Below, in pieces: positions 36,967 to 46,975 of a DNA stretch of 64,000 nt; positions within the stretch are counted from its first letter, which is position 1, and every line of letters begins with the position of its first letter. The notes under the pieces are model-generated. The model made no database searches, was not told where the DNA came from, and was given only the letters and a program-made list of their open reading frames with translations. Source of the DNA: Leptotrichia sp. oral taxon 223 (GTDB lineage Bacteria; Fusobacteriota; Fusobacteriia; Fusobacteriales; Leptotrichiaceae); the NCBI RefSeq assembly GCF_013394795.1, contig NZ_JABXYU010000004.1:1-64000 (forward strand). The letters are read 5' to 3'. A program made the position numbers and the translations under genes.

Positions 36967-37396
36967 GCCAATCCCGCTCTTGCAAATACAAATTATTGCA
37001 AATCTCCCTTCTATTGAAAATATTTAACTTTGAAATTAATTTTTTGTTTATAGGTATATTTTAGCAGATTAGAGGGGGTATTTCAAGGGAGAGAATCTAA
37101 TTATGAAGTAAAAAAATATTAATTTTATAATTTATTTAATTGTTTCGTTATTTCATTACTACTTTTATTTTTCTTTGATAAAATTCTTTATACTAAAATA
37201 GTTAAAAGCAAACTGCATAACATTACATTATTTTTACCTTTCACAATTTATAAATTTTATATTCTTACTTTTAAAAGTATACCTCAAAAATTCAATTTTT
37301 CAAATTTTATAATACTTAAGACAGAATAAAAATTTAAACCATAAATAATTTGAATAAAACAAAAAAGGAATACCTAAAAGATACTCCTCTCATACA
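36967..37396. other. AT-rich intergenic region
   Basis: No gene seen. At about 37363-37388 a GGAGTA/TATTCC hairpin followed by T residues (leftward) probably ends the transcript of the gene above. The remainder is AT-rich and featureless to me. Confidence 0.5.
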
Positions 37397-38353
37397 TTAT
37401 TTACTTCCTTTTCCACCAATCTTCTCAAAAACAATCGACTTTGTTGCTACATAAAGCAAAATCGCTATTAACAAAGGTAATACAATTGATGTCAATAAAA
37501 TTATTCCAATAATAACTGGCGTATCTTCAACCAAGTCTTTTGAGATAATATTTATTTCCTTTGAGAAATTATCAATTTTGGCTTTTGCACTGTCAATTTG
37601 TCCTGGAATGTTAAAAATGCTTTTGGATTGATCCAGCGAAAGCATCTCATCCTTCACTTTATTTAGCCTTCCCAAATCCTGATTTAGTTCAACAATTGCA
37701 GGTTCCTTGTATTCCTTTTCAAAATAGCTTGATATTGTCGAATTTACAAATATTGCACTTGGTAAAACTATGTAAATATAAAGCAATATGAAAAATGAAT
37801 ATTTAGAAATCTTTCTAAAAATTTTTGTAACTTTATTTTTATAAATAGTATATGGAAAAATTGTAATTAATGAAATAAATGTCAAGATTGTAGCCAATTT
37901 CACCTTAAAAATTTCATAATAAATCGTTTCCAGCTTCAGTATAACAACGCTCGCAAGCGACACTTTCCACAAAATGTTTATCATATCATAAATAGGCTGA
38001 ACAATATCCCCAATTTCAATTTCCATTCCAACGATCATACTGACATTAACCGTACTTCCTTCAATAATATCCGTAGTCCCTTTCAAAAGCGACAATGTTA
38101 AAAACATTTTTTTAGATTCTTCATAAGTTTTTTCCAAATACGGCATTGTCAAATGTTTAAAAAAATTAAAAATTGTATGTTCAAAAATTTTATCCATTAT
38201 TCCAAAAATACATAAAATCAATCCAATTACAATTAATATTTTAACCAAAAGGTTCTTTTTATCCGAATCCCACTTTTGAAAATCATTTTTCTGATTTTTT
38301 TCCAAATTTTTTCCCTCATCCGCTGTCATCACAGCCTCATTTTTTTCTGCCAA
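37397..38353 (-). CDS. Unknown polytopic membrane protein
   Basis: 318 residues. A polar N-terminus (about 30 residues) is followed by hydrophobic segments near 35-55, 130-150, 155-175 and 185-210, a coiled stretch ('EPAIVELNQDLGRLNKVKDEML') and a last segment near 280-305. Not recognised. AAAAGGAG lies 8 bases before ATG 38353. It stands alone between the FtsZ-like gene and tcdA. Confidence 0.7.
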   Translation of the reverse strand: MAEKNEAVMTADEGKNLEKNQKNDFQKWDSDKKNLLVKILIVIGLILCIFGIMDKIFEHTIFNFFKHLTMPYLEKTYEESKKMFLTLSLLKGTTDIIEGSTVNVSMIVGMEIEIGDIVQPIYDMINILWKVSLASVVILKLETIYYEIFKVKLATILTFISLITIFPYTIYKNKVTKIFRKISKYSFFILLYIYIVLPSAIFVNSTISSYFEKEYKEPAIVELNQDLGRLNKVKDEMLSLDQSKSIFNIPGQIDSAKAKIDNFSKEINIISKDLVEDTPVIIGIILLTSIVLPLLIAILLYVATKSIVFEKIGGKGSK

Positions 38354-38507
38354 TTAATCTCACTCCTTTTTCCTTTTGTTATTTCAATTATTTTCAAACA
38401 TTTATTAATAATGACAAACTTGTTTGATAATTTATTTTAGAAATTATAACATTAAAATTAAGTTGTCAAATAATTTTAATAATTAAGATATTTAACATTA
38501 TCTTTAT

Positions 38508-39290
38508 TTAATCCCACTCCAATAACTTTCTCACTACATAAGAAGCCAGTACAAGCCCCGCCGTCCCTGGTACAAATGAATTGCTTCCAGGCGTAGTTTT
38601 TCTCGGAATTTTATTATTTTCCCTAAATTCAGTCGGTATTTCTTCCTTAAATAATTCAGATTTATTTGGCCGCACAGGTATTTCCCTTGAAAATACTGCC
38701 GGAACATTTGTAATCCCCTTCTTTTTCAAAATACTTCTAACAGCTCTTGCCATCGGACAAACGGAAGTATTTTTTATTTTTGCAATTTCCACCATTTCAG
38801 GGTGCATCTTGTTACCAAATCCCATTGAAGAAATAATATTTATTTTATTTTTCACACAATATTCAATCAGATTAACCTTGCTCCTAATAACATCAATCGC
38901 ATCCACAACAAAATCATATTTATTATTATTTAAAGAATCATTTTTAGAATTTTCTAGAATTTCATCAACATCATCATAAACCAGCCTTTTCACAAGCTCA
39001 ACCTTACAATCCGGGTTAATATCTAATATCCTGTCTTTCATAACATCAATCTTAGGCTTTCCAATCGTACTCCTAAGCGAATGCAGCTGTCTATTAATAT
39101 TCGACTCCGAAATCTCATCGAAATCAACCATAGCAATATGTCCAACTCCAGATCTTGCCAAAGCCTCCACAGTATAAGAGCCAACCCCGCCAACTCCAAA
39201 CACAATTACCCTTGCGTTTCTCAACTTCTCAATTCCGTCTTCTCCCACCATCATAGAAAATCTGGCAAACGTCTGATTTTTAGCACCCAA
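38508..39290 (-). CDS. tcdA: TcdA (CsdL), tRNA threonylcarbamoyladenosine dehydratase
   Basis: 260 residues, E1-like ThiF fold. 'VFGVGGVGSYTVEALARSG' is the nucleotide-binding glycine loop; 'DFDEISESNINRQ' and 'DAIDVIRSKVNLIEYC' are family blocks. The enzyme cyclises t6A at tRNA position 37 using ATP. Genes on both sides are unrelated. The stop is followed by an AT-rich gap. Confidence 0.9.
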   Translation of the reverse strand: MGAKNQTFARFSMMVGEDGIEKLRNARVIVFGVGGVGSYTVEALARSGVGHIAMVDFDEISESNINRQLHSLRSTIGKPKIDVMKDRILDINPDCKVELVKRLVYDDVDEILENSKNDSLNNNKYDFVVDAIDVIRSKVNLIEYCVKNKINIISSMGFGNKMHPEMVEIAKIKNTSVCPMARAVRSILKKKGITNVPAVFSREIPVRPNKSELFKEEIPTEFRENNKIPRKTTPGSNSFVPGTAGLVLASYVVRKLLEWD

Positions 39291-39526
39291 TTTTAGCTCA
39301 TCTCCCCTTTCAATATAGATTTTTACTATTCCTTATCTAAAATTTCGCTCATATTATATCATAAATATATAAAATGTAAATAGCAGGAATATAAATTTTT
39401 TTATAAAATTTTGCTTCTTATCTTTATCGTTATAATTGCTGTCATTAAATCAAAAACGCCGTGATTTTTTAGAAATAGGTGCTAATTTAAATCCATAAAG
39501 AATAAAATAACAAATAAATATAGTTA

Positions 39527-39555
39527 TTGAAAAAAACATCAATTTATAATATAAT
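39527..39555 (+). promoter_or_regulatory. htpX promoter
   Basis: TTGAAA (39527-39532), 17 bases, TATAAT (39550-39555). Confidence 0.65.
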
Positions 39556-39578
39556 TAACATAAATTTAAAGAAAGGAG

Positions 39579-39606
39579 CTTGTATAATGTAACTATATTA
39601 TACAAG
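39579..39606 (+). promoter_or_regulatory. Hairpin in the htpX 5' leader over an ATG-TAA mini-ORF
   Basis: CTTGTATAAT (39579-39588) pairs perfectly with ATTATACAAG (39597-39606). AAAGGAG immediately precedes the left arm and an ATG directly followed by TAA is at 39587-39592. The htpX ATG follows 14 bases after the hairpin. It could be a repressor operator or a heat-sensitive RNA structure. Confidence 0.55.
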
Positions 39607-39620
39607 GAAAAAAGATACCT

Positions 39621-40490
39621 ATGTTTATAAATACTATGAAAACAGGTTTATTAATGTTTGGGCTAGTTTTTCTCTTTGTAGCAATTGGTGGCGCATTAGG
39701 AAGTCAAAAAGGAGCGATAATCGGACTTCTTATTGCCGGAGGAATGAGTTTTTACAGCTACTGGTTTAGCGATAAGATGGTTATAAGAGCGTATAATGGG
39801 CAGGAAGTTACTCCTCAAAATAATCCAAGATTATATCAGTTAATACAAAGGCTCGCAAGAAATGCTGGTTTACCAATGCCAAAAATTTACATAATTCCAG
39901 AACGTCAGCCAAACGCATTTGCAACTGGGAGAAATCCTCAAAATGCAGCGGTTGCCTGTACTGCAGGATTGCTTGAACTAATGGATGATAATGAACTGGC
40001 TGGAGTTATGGCTCACGAGCTGGGGCATATAAAGCATCGCGATATCTTAATAAGTACGGTTGCTGCCACTTTCGCTGGAGCAATTGTTAATATAGCAAGA
40101 TTTTTACCTTATATATCAAGTGGAAATAATAGAGATGAAGATAGAAGAACTAATATTGGAACTGCGATACTGCTTTCATTTCTAGCTCCAATAGCGGCTT
40201 CAATAATTCAGATGTCCATTTCAAGAAAACGGGAATATATGGCAGACAGAGCTGGAGCAGAATATTCAGGAAATCCTTTGTATTTGCGTAACGCATTACA
40301 AAAACTGGAAAGTTACAGCCATCATATTGCAATGAACAGACAAGATCCTGCAACGGCGCATATGTTTATTATAAATCCATTTTCAAGCCTCGGTAACTTT
40401 AACGTAAAAAATTTATTCAGTACGCACCCTTCTACTGATGACAGAATAAGAGAACTTGAAAAAATGGCAAGAGAAAAGCATTTATTGTAA
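39621..40490 (+). CDS. htpX: HtpX, membrane M48 metalloprotease
   Basis: 289 residues. Two membrane segments at the N-terminus (about 8-26 and 29-47), then the zinc motif 'HELGH' (132-136) and the third ligand region 'EYMADRAGAEYSG'. HtpX removes misfolded membrane proteins together with FtsH. The start ATG 39621 has only a weak AAGGAAAA 10 bases upstream; the better AAAGGAG lies before the leader hairpin (39579-39606), so translation may be controlled by that structure. Confidence 0.93.
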   Translation: MFINTMKTGLLMFGLVFLFVAIGGALGSQKGAIIGLLIAGGMSFYSYWFSDKMVIRAYNGQEVTPQNNPRLYQLIQRLARNAGLPMPKIYIIPERQPNAFATGRNPQNAAVACTAGLLELMDDNELAGVMAHELGHIKHRDILISTVAATFAGAIVNIARFLPYISSGNNRDEDRRTNIGTAILLSFLAPIAASIIQMSISRKREYMADRAGAEYSGNPLYLRNALQKLESYSHHIAMNRQDPATAHMFIINPFSSLGNFNVKNLFSTHPSTDDRIRELEKMAREKHLL

Positions 40491-40611
40491 TTTTTACGTT
40501 TACGTTTACTTTAAGAAAATATTTTAATAAAATAATTATTTTTTATTTTTCTTGAGAATTTACTCTAAATATGATAAAATGTATAAAATTTACGAAATAT
40601 GGAGAATTGAT

Positions 40612-40998
40612 ATGATTAACACTTTTACATTTTTGACATTATTGTTACTTTTTGTACGAATTTATTCATTTGTTTCACTTTTATTTTTAAGCGGCAAACA
40701 GGTACAGTTTGCAGAAAGAATAACTGTGCTAATATTATTATTCGAAGTTCTGATTATATTTTTATATTCTTTCTTTGCTTCGTTCCGTTATTTACTGCCG
40801 CCAGTTTTAATGCTATTAAAAACTTCAAAGTTTTTAATTTTTAATAATTTTTCAGTAGTATGTCTAATTTATTCCCTTTTAAATCTGGTGTTAAGCTTTA
40901 CATTCGGAAGCCAAAGAATCTTCAAATTTATAAATAGATTTTTGGTTGGGATAATTTTCTTGACAAATATTATTTATGGATTCTTATTAATAGTCTAA
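40612..40998 (+). CDS. Small polytopic membrane protein, unknown
   Basis: 128 residues from ATG 40612 (TGGAG 9 bases upstream). Four hydrophobic segments (about 4-24, 38-58, 70-90, 108-126). No conserved motif recognised. It follows htpX by 120 bases and may be co-transcribed with it or have its own promoter (TATGATAAAAT near 40565). Confidence 0.65.
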   Translation: MINTFTFLTLLLLFVRIYSFVSLLFLSGKQVQFAERITVLILLFEVLIIFLYSFFASFRYLLPPVLMLLKTSKFLIFNNFSVVCLIYSLLNLVLSFTFGSQRIFKFINRFLVGIIFLTNIIYGFLLIV

Positions 40999-41005
40999 AA
41001 TAAAT

Positions 41006-41048
41006 AAAAAGTGCACTAAATAGAATTTATCTAAATGGTACACTTTTT
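41006..41048. terminator. Bidirectional terminator between 40998 and 41069
   Basis: AAAAAGTG (41006-41013) pairs with CACTTTTT (41041-41048), flanked by A and T runs, between converging genes. Confidence 0.7.
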
Positions 41049-41068
41049 TTATTTTTATTTCAAATAAT

Positions 41069-41278
41069 CTAACCTTCCTGTTTTTCAAGAATCATATTTA
41101 CCTCTTCAAGAATTATATCTGGATTTAATCCATGAACTGCAATCCCCTCTCCCAGCGTTTCAGCACTCGAAATAATGCAGCCAACACATCCAAGCCCATA
41201 TCTCATAAGCACCTGCGCTATAATCGGATATTTTTCAACTGCTTCCATTATATTCATATCTTTTGTCACTTTTTCCAT
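41069..41278 (-). CDS. DUF1858-domain small protein
   Basis: 69 residues from ATG 41278, 8 bases after GGAGG; ATG 41284 and 41314 are poorer choices. 'MNIMEAVEKYPIIAQVLMRYGLGCVGC' is the DUF1858 pattern, with 'CVGC' cysteines that may bind a metal or cluster. Often found near hybrid-cluster or nitrogen/sulfur metabolism proteins. Upstream of it, on the same strand, is sodA. Confidence 0.85.
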   Translation of the reverse strand: MEKVTKDMNIMEAVEKYPIIAQVLMRYGLGCVGCIISSAETLGEGIAVHGLNPDIILEEVNMILEKQEG

Positions 41279-41482
41279 AATCATTTCCTCCTGTTTAAAA
41301 TTTTTATTTTTCATCTATCTAAAGTAAGTATAACAAATTAAATCATCTCAGTCAACTTTTATAAACAAATATTTTTTATCTCAAATAATATTTAAAATTT
41401 TTAAACAAAAAAAGATTGAACTGGAATTATTATAATCAATGCTTCCAACTCAATCTATAAATCTATTTTAATTTATTTTACC

Positions 41483-42118
41483 TTATTTTGCAGCTTCATA
41501 CTTTTTAGATACTTCATCCCAATTTATAACATTGAAAAATGCTGAAATATAATCTGGACGTCTATTTTGATAATTTAGGTAATATGCGTGTTCCCATACG
41601 TCTATTCCTAAAATTGGAGTCCCTTGTGAACATCCGCAAGGTGTTGCTCCTGGCATTAACGGGTTATCCTGGTTTGCAGTCGAAGTTACTTTTAATTTCC
41701 CATCTTTATTTACAACAAGCCAAGCCCATCCTGAACCAAATCTAGTTGCTGCGGCTTTTGAAAATTCTTCCTTAAATGCGTCAAAGCTTCCAAATGCTTC
41801 GTTTATTTTTTCGGCTAGCTCTCCTGTAGGCTCTCCTCCTGCGTTAGGTCCCATTATTTCAAAATACAGATTATGGTTGTAAAAACCTCCACCATTGTTT
41901 CTAACAGCTCCACGTATATTTTCTGGCAATATATCCAAATTTGCTAAAATTTCTTCTATTGGTTTTTCCAAAAATTGTGGTGCATTATTTTTTAGCGCTT
42001 CATTTAAATTGTTTGTATAAGCTGCATGATGCTTTCCATAATGGATTTCCATAGTTTTTGCATCAATGCTTGGCTCCAATGCATCAAAGTTATACGGTAA
42101 TTCTATTTGTCTAAACAT
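41483..42118 (-). CDS. sodA: Superoxide dismutase, Fe/Mn type
   Basis: 211 residues. Metal ligands are visible: His in '[15 protein letters not shown]' region (about 27), His near '[10 protein letters not shown]' (about 82), and '[15 protein letters not shown]' (Asp and His). 'GSGWAWLVV' and 'NQDNPL' fit the manganese form. It protects an organism otherwise seeming anaerobic from oxygen. Monocistronic. Confidence 0.96.
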   Translation of the reverse strand: MFRQIELPYNFDALEPSIDAKTMEIHYGKHHAAYTNNLNEALKNNAPQFLEKPIEEILANLDILPENIRGAVRNNGGGFYNHNLYFEIMGPNAGGEPTGELAEKINEAFGSFDAFKEEFSKAAATRFGSGWAWLVVNKDGKLKVTSTANQDNPLMPGATPCGCSQGTPILGIDVWEHAYYLNYQNRRPDYISAFFNVINWDEVSKKYEAAK

Positions 42119-42273
42119 TTTTTATCACTCCCAAATTTATTATCATGATACATTTTAGCACATTAATTTTATAAAATCAATAAAAATTTATATTTTTTAT
42201 GAATTTGTTATTATTACAATTATGAATGAGTTAAATAAAATATTCACTATCACCTGTCTGTCAGAAATTTATG

Positions 42274-42951
42274 CTACTCCTTTATAATATATCCGACACT
42301 TCTTACAGTTTTTATAATTTTTTGATCAAATCCCTTATCTATCTTAGATCTTAAGAAATTAACATACACATCTACAATATTACTTTCTGAAACAAAGTCT
42401 ATATCCCAGATTTTTTCAGAAATCATAGTTCTTGTAAGCACTCTGTTCTTGTTTCTTAAAAAATATTCAAGCAGCAAAAATTCTTTATTTGTCAGCTCAA
42501 TTTCTTTTCCATCACGTTTAACTTCTCTGTTTGCAGGATTTAATGTTAAATCGTAAGCCGTCAAAATTCCCATTTCGTCTTCTGTCAAACGTTTGTTTAA
42601 AATTCTTACGATCGCTCTGAATTTAGCAGAAAGTTCTTCCAGTCTAAAGTCATTATATATGTAGTCATCGATTCCCTTTAATAACGCCTCTGTCTTAGCA
42701 TATCTGTCATCCTGTTCAATCGCCATCAAGATATAGCTTTGTCTTTTATATCTTATTATTCTTTCAATTGCCAATGGGAAATCTTCAATTGAACTGATGT
42801 CTAGAAAAGAGATATCAAGGGATTCTGTCTTTAATGCATCCAGCATTTGTTCCTCGTTTTCTGCCAATATTACATTAAAACTTAATTCTTTTAACAGCTG
42901 ACCCACTACCATTCTGGTTTTTTCATTTTTATTAAATACTAATACTTTCAT
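42274..42951 (-). CDS. OmpR-type response regulator with altered receiver
   Basis: 225 residues: receiver (1-110) and winged-helix output domain ('LTNKEFLLLEYFLRNKNRVLTRTMISEKIWDIDF', '..TVRSVGYIIKE'). Asp51 in 'FLDISSIED' is in the phospho-acceptor position. The acidic pair that binds magnesium is replaced by 'FNKNEK' (Asn7, Lys8), and the conserved Lys/Thr are not obvious. No histidine kinase gene is nearby. It may work without phosphorylation, like other atypical regulators. Confidence 0.85.
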   Translation of the reverse strand: MKVLVFNKNEKTRMVVGQLLKELSFNVILAENEEQMLDALKTESLDISFLDISSIEDFPLAIERIIRYKRQSYILMAIEQDDRYAKTEALLKGIDDYIYNDFRLEELSAKFRAIVRILNKRLTEDEMGILTAYDLTLNPANREVKRDGKEIELTNKEFLLLEYFLRNKNRVLTRTMISEKIWDIDFVSESNIVDVYVNFLRSKIDKGFDQKIIKTVRSVGYIIKE

Positions 42952-43015
42952 TTTTTTGTCGTATGATAAATATATTAATGCTTATAATATATTTAAAATA
43001 CTTCTCCTTTCGCAT

Positions 43016-43831
43016 TTATTTACTTTCGTTTTTGTTTTCTAAATTTTCTATTACTTTATTAATTACGTCATTCATCCGTCTTGATGCCACAGAATCGTTT
43101 GAAATAAATGGTAACCCGCTATCACTAGATTCTACGATATTCCCATCTAATGGTATTGAGCCTAGAAAATCTATTTTTTTCTCTTGGGCCAACTTTTTAA
43201 CACCGCCTTTTTTAAAAATATTCATTTCCTTTTGACAGTCAGGGCAAATAAAACCACTCATATTTTCAATTATACCAAGCAGATTTAGATTTATCAGTCT
43301 AGCAAAATTTATTGCTCTTGTGGAATCCAGCAAAGAAACTTTTTGTGGTGTTGTAACAATTATCGCTTTTGAATCTGTGCCTATATTTTGTGTAATACCT
43401 AATGTTTCATCACCTGTTCCTGGCGGCAAATCAACTATTAAAAAGTCAATTTCTCCCCATTTAATTCCTTCCAGCATTTCCATTATTGCTGTAATTTTTT
43501 GCGGGCCTTTCCACACAACTGGTGAATTATCTGGAATAAAAAAACTTAATGATGATATATGCAAATTTTGGGTTATTTCCAGCGGTTCAGCGATTTTTGA
43601 AAGTTTTACGCCTTCTTTTCCAAACATAAGCGGGACATTGGGTCCATGCAAATCAGCATCAAGAATACCAACCTTATAGCCTCGCAATGATAATCCATAA
43701 GCTAAATTAACAGATACTGTTGTTTTTCCAACACCGCCTTTACCGCTCATAATTACAATTTTATGCTTAATATTGGACATATTGGAATCAATTCTTTGTT
43801 TTCGTTCAGCTAAAGCTGGATTAGTCTGCAT
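43016..43831 (-). CDS. mrp: Mrp/NBP35-type iron-sulfur carrier ATPase
   Basis: 271 residues. Deviant Walker A 'MSGKGGVGKTT' (28-38), 'DADLHGPNVPLMFG', 'DLPPGTGDE' and 'GFICPDCQKEM' with the CxxC that binds a bridging [4Fe-4S] cluster. It delivers clusters to target proteins. It lacks the N-terminal MIP18 domain of longer Mrp. Start ATG 43831 has AAGGAGG 6 bases upstream. Confidence 0.93.
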   Translation of the reverse strand: MQTNPALAERKQRIDSNMSNIKHKIVIMSGKGGVGKTTVSVNLAYGLSLRGYKVGILDADLHGPNVPLMFGKEGVKLSKIAEPLEITQNLHISSLSFFIPDNSPVVWKGPQKITAIMEMLEGIKWGEIDFLIVDLPPGTGDETLGITQNIGTDSKAIIVTTPQKVSLLDSTRAINFARLINLNLLGIIENMSGFICPDCQKEMNIFKKGGVKKLAQEKKIDFLGSIPLDGNIVESSDSGLPFISNDSVASRRMNDVINKVIENLENKNESK

Positions 43832-44151
43832 TCATTCCTCCTTACTCTAAAAATATTTTAATTTTATTTAACTTCCCTACTTTAATTAAAACATAAACTT
43901 AGAAAAAATACAAGTTATTTTTTAAAATTTTTTGAAAAAAAATTAATTCATTTGTTAATATAAATAAATTATAAATAAAAATTTTTTTTATTAAAAAATA
44001 AACTGGACTAATTGCTCTCTTTTTTATATAATATATTTAAACTACTTTTAAAATATAGAAATTTTTATACATATGTTTTTACACTAATAGATTTTTAAAT
44101 TCGATTTTCAAGTAGTTTTATTATAAGTTTAATTAGGAAAGGAAATTTTAT
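43832..44151. other. Divergent promoter region between mrp and the gene at 44152
   Basis: No gene. Very AT-rich. A TATATAATATAT stretch near 44029-44040 and AAAGGAAA before 44152 are the only clear signals. Confidence 0.5.
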
Positions 44152-44727
44152 ATGAATATTTATTTAAAAGCCAGTCTGCGAAGATTACTGTTATTTTTAA
44201 TATTGTCATTGTCCCTTATATGCAAGACAAAGACAGAAGACAAATATTTCTGGTATTCCCCGAGGGAAGTTATTGCAAATGTGGATAAATTGCAGCCAGG
44301 AGATATTCTTATTTTATCAAAAAGGCCAACTTTACGTTCAATGTGGGGACACGCCGCCGTTCTTAATGAAAATAAAAAAGTAGTTGAATTTCCCTCATAT
44401 TCTGCTGGTTACAGCGAAAGCCCGCTATATGCCTGGCAAAATATCAATAGAAAAGTAGCTATTTTTAGGCTAAAAGGGATTGATAATAAATTTAAGGCAG
44501 CATTATTCAAAGAAATTGATGAAACAACAACAAAGCCATATGGACTGACATTTCACAAAAACTTTGATAAAAGACTTTATTGTTCACAGTTCATTTATAT
44601 AGTGTTTAAAAAGGCGGGAGAAAAAGTCGGACGTGAAGTAAATCTTGACTCCAATGGCGGCGGCTGGGTTATGCCATTTGATATAATGGATTCTCCATTG
44701 CTGGAAAACATTTCTATTTATAATTAA
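44152..44727 (+). CDS. YiiX/NlpC-P60-like exported hydrolase
   Basis: 191 residues. An N-terminal hydrophobic segment (about 8-26) looks like a signal peptide or anchor. 'LQPGDILILSKRP', 'SMWGHAAVLNE' (His) and 'YCSQFIYIVFKKAG' (Cys) match the circularly permuted papain-like YiiX family (order His then Cys). Acts on peptidoglycan stem peptides or lipids in the envelope. Followed at once by a strong terminator. Confidence 0.82.
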   Translation: MNIYLKASLRRLLLFLILSLSLICKTKTEDKYFWYSPREVIANVDKLQPGDILILSKRPTLRSMWGHAAVLNENKKVVEFPSYSAGYSESPLYAWQNINRKVAIFRLKGIDNKFKAALFKEIDETTTKPYGLTFHKNFDKRLYCSQFIYIVFKKAGEKVGREVNLDSNGGGWVMPFDIMDSPLLENISIYN

Positions 44728-44740
44728 TAAATTTTACTAT

Positions 44741-44770
44741 AAAAAGCTCCCATATGAGAGCTTTTTCAAT
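44741..44770 (+). terminator. Terminator after the YiiX-like gene
   Basis: AAAAAGCTC (44741-44749) pairs with GAGCTTTTT (44758-44766). Confidence 0.8.
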
Positions 44771-44855
44771 TTGTTCTAATATTTTCCCAAACCAAGTTGT
44801 TGTTAATATTATTTCCCATTTAAATAATAAAAAACAATTAAAACTATAATTAAAT

Positions 44856-45794
44856 CTAAATCTGAAAATTAGAAATTTCTGACAATTTCGTCAAATCATA
44901 CGGTGTACCCTGATAAACGTGGTGATTTACCCAGTTGGAAAATAGTAAATTTGCGTGAGCCCGCCATATAAAAAGCGGTTCTTTGCTTACATCATCATTT
45001 GGATAATAATTAAACGGAACTTTTATATCTTTTCCTAATTTCACATCTCGTTCATATTCTTTTGCAAGCGTCATTCTATCATATTCCAAATGTCCCATAA
45101 TAAAGATATTTCTTTTATCCTTAGTACGGACAATGCTGACTCCCGCTTCCTTAGAATTTGCGATAATTTCCAATTCTGGTACTTTTTCAATATCTTCTAC
45201 ACGTACTTCCGTATGTCTTGACTGCGGCATATTAAACACTTCATCAAACCCACGCAGCAGCATCGTATGGAAAATATCAATTTTTAAAGGATAAATTCCA
45301 AAAAGCTTTTCTTTTAACGGATATTTCTTTATTCCATAATGATAGTAAAGTGACGCCTGCGCCCCCCAGCAAATGCACATTGTCGAATAAACGTGAGTTT
45401 TGCTCCATTCCATAACTTTTGTCAGTTCCTGCCAGTAGGCAACTTCTTCAAAAGGCAAATTCTCCACCGGAGCTCCTGTTATAATTAAACCATCAAAATA
45501 GTCATTCCTTATATCGTTAAAAGTTTTATAAAAATTAGACATATGCTCTTCTGAAATATTTTTTGATACGTAGGAAGCCATTTTCAAAAAGGTAACTTCC
45601 ATTTGAAGCGGAGTATTACTAAGCAATCTTAATAGCTGAGTTTCCGTTTCAATTTTTGTAGGCATAAGATTTATTATTATAAATTTTAAAGGACGAATAT
45701 CTTGCGACAATGCCCTATTTTCATCCATTACAAAGATGTTCTCCTTTGCTAAAATATCTACAGCCGGTAAGTTATTTGGTATTTTTATAGGCAT
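44856..45794 (-). CDS. metA: Homoserine O-acyltransferase MetA
   Basis: 312 residues, normal for MetA. Catalytic Cys is in '[17 protein letters not shown]' and the His/Glu pair in '[11 protein letters not shown]'. It transfers an acetyl or succinyl group to homoserine, the first committed step to methionine; most Firmicute-type enzymes of this family use acetyl-CoA. It is 38 bases downstream of dnaN, too close for a riboswitch. It complements the methionine importer at 59.5-63.0 kb. Confidence 0.95.
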   Translation of the reverse strand: MPIKIPNNLPAVDILAKENIFVMDENRALSQDIRPLKFIIINLMPTKIETETQLLRLLSNTPLQMEVTFLKMASYVSKNISEEHMSNFYKTFNDIRNDYFDGLIITGAPVENLPFEEVAYWQELTKVMEWSKTHVYSTMCICWGAQASLYYHYGIKKYPLKEKLFGIYPLKIDIFHTMLLRGFDEVFNMPQSRHTEVRVEDIEKVPELEIIANSKEAGVSIVRTKDKRNIFIMGHLEYDRMTLAKEYERDVKLGKDIKVPFNYYPNDDVSKEPLFIWRAHANLLFSNWVNHHVYQGTPYDLTKLSEISNFQI

Positions 45795-45832
45795 TGTGTA
45801 TTCTCCTTTCGTAAAAATTTATTTTAAATTTT

Positions 45833-46960
45833 TTAACTTTCCCTAAGCGCCAATGGCATTGTGAAATATAGTGATTTATCATTATCTTCATCTCTTACAA
45901 TTACCGAACTTTTGTTATTTAGCAATTCCAGCACGGTTACTTTTCCTTTAATTGTAGAAATGTAGTCAAGTAAAAACCTTACATTCAATGAAATTTTTAA
46001 ATCATCACCTTCCTGAATTGTTGCAATTTCCTCTTTTATCTGCGCATTTTCACTCGTTCCAGTAAGCAGCAGCCTGTTATTGGCAAAATTAAATATTCCG
46101 CCATTTTTAGCTTCTTTGTTATCCCTAACAAATATAGCTGTTCTTCTTAATACCGATAAAAAATCCTTTGTATTTAACAATATTTTTTTATTATGCTGCG
46201 AATTATTTAAAATTGACTTGTAATCTGGAAATTGCAGATCAATTGTACGAGTTAATATTTCTACATTTGAAAATTGGAAAAACACTTTTGAGCCATCTGA
46301 TTTTACGGTAATATTTTCTTCATCAATAAGTTTCATAATTTTTATTAATCCGTCAATTGTCTTTAACGGAATGCTCAGACTAAGATTTTCCTTCCCTTTT
46401 TGAGTGTCATCCAAATCTTCTTCAATGTATGTCAATCTATATGTGTCAGATGAAACCAGTTTTAATTTGTCTTCCTCAATTTCCACTCTGATACAGTTTA
46501 CAGCTAGATTTTCTGGATTTGGCGAAGCTGAAATTTTTACATTTTCAATATTATTTAATAATTTTTCCTTTTCAAATACATATTCAACTCCATTTTCCAG
46601 TTTTGACTGAACTGGGAAATTTTCTGCATCGTATAATGAAAATTCAGTATTTGTAGAACTTGCCTGAATTATTAGTTTACCATTTTCTTCAATTAGTGTA
46701 ATTTTTTCATCAGAAATTTGTTTTAAAAATTCTTCAATTAATTTATGTTTTATGACAATTTTTCCATCTTCTTCAACTTGTGCCTCTATTTTTGTATTTA
46801 TAGACAGTTCCAAATCTGTTCCTCGTAAAATTGCCTTTCCTTCGTTTGTTTCAATATAGATTCCAGAAAGGACTTCTCTTATTTTATTTTCAGTTACTGC
46901 ATTTTCAACTATAGTTATAGCTTTTAACAATGATTTTCTATCAACGATTATATGTAACAT
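45833..46960 (-). CDS. dnaN: DNA polymerase III beta clamp
   Basis: 375 residues; three topologically similar domains, ending 'YFTMPLALRES' (clamp C-terminus). It tethers the polymerase to DNA. It is not next to dnaA here: it follows a sigma factor gene by 15 bases and precedes metA, an uncommon arrangement. AGAGGTG precedes the ATG. Confidence 0.96.
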   Translation of the reverse strand: MLHIIVDRKSLLKAITIVENAVTENKIREVLSGIYIETNEGKAILRGTDLELSINTKIEAQVEEDGKIVIKHKLIEEFLKQISDEKITLIEENGKLIIQASSTNTEFSLYDAENFPVQSKLENGVEYVFEKEKLLNNIENVKISASPNPENLAVNCIRVEIEEDKLKLVSSDTYRLTYIEEDLDDTQKGKENLSLSIPLKTIDGLIKIMKLIDEENITVKSDGSKVFFQFSNVEILTRTIDLQFPDYKSILNNSQHNKKILLNTKDFLSVLRRTAIFVRDNKEAKNGGIFNFANNRLLLTGTSENAQIKEEIATIQEGDDLKISLNVRFLLDYISTIKGKVTVLELLNNKSSVIVRDEDNDKSLYFTMPLALRES

Positions 46961-46975
46961 ATGTTCACCTCTCTT

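Noticed and set aside
45795-45832. Methionine riboswitch before metA
   Set aside because: The gap to dnaN is only 38 bases.
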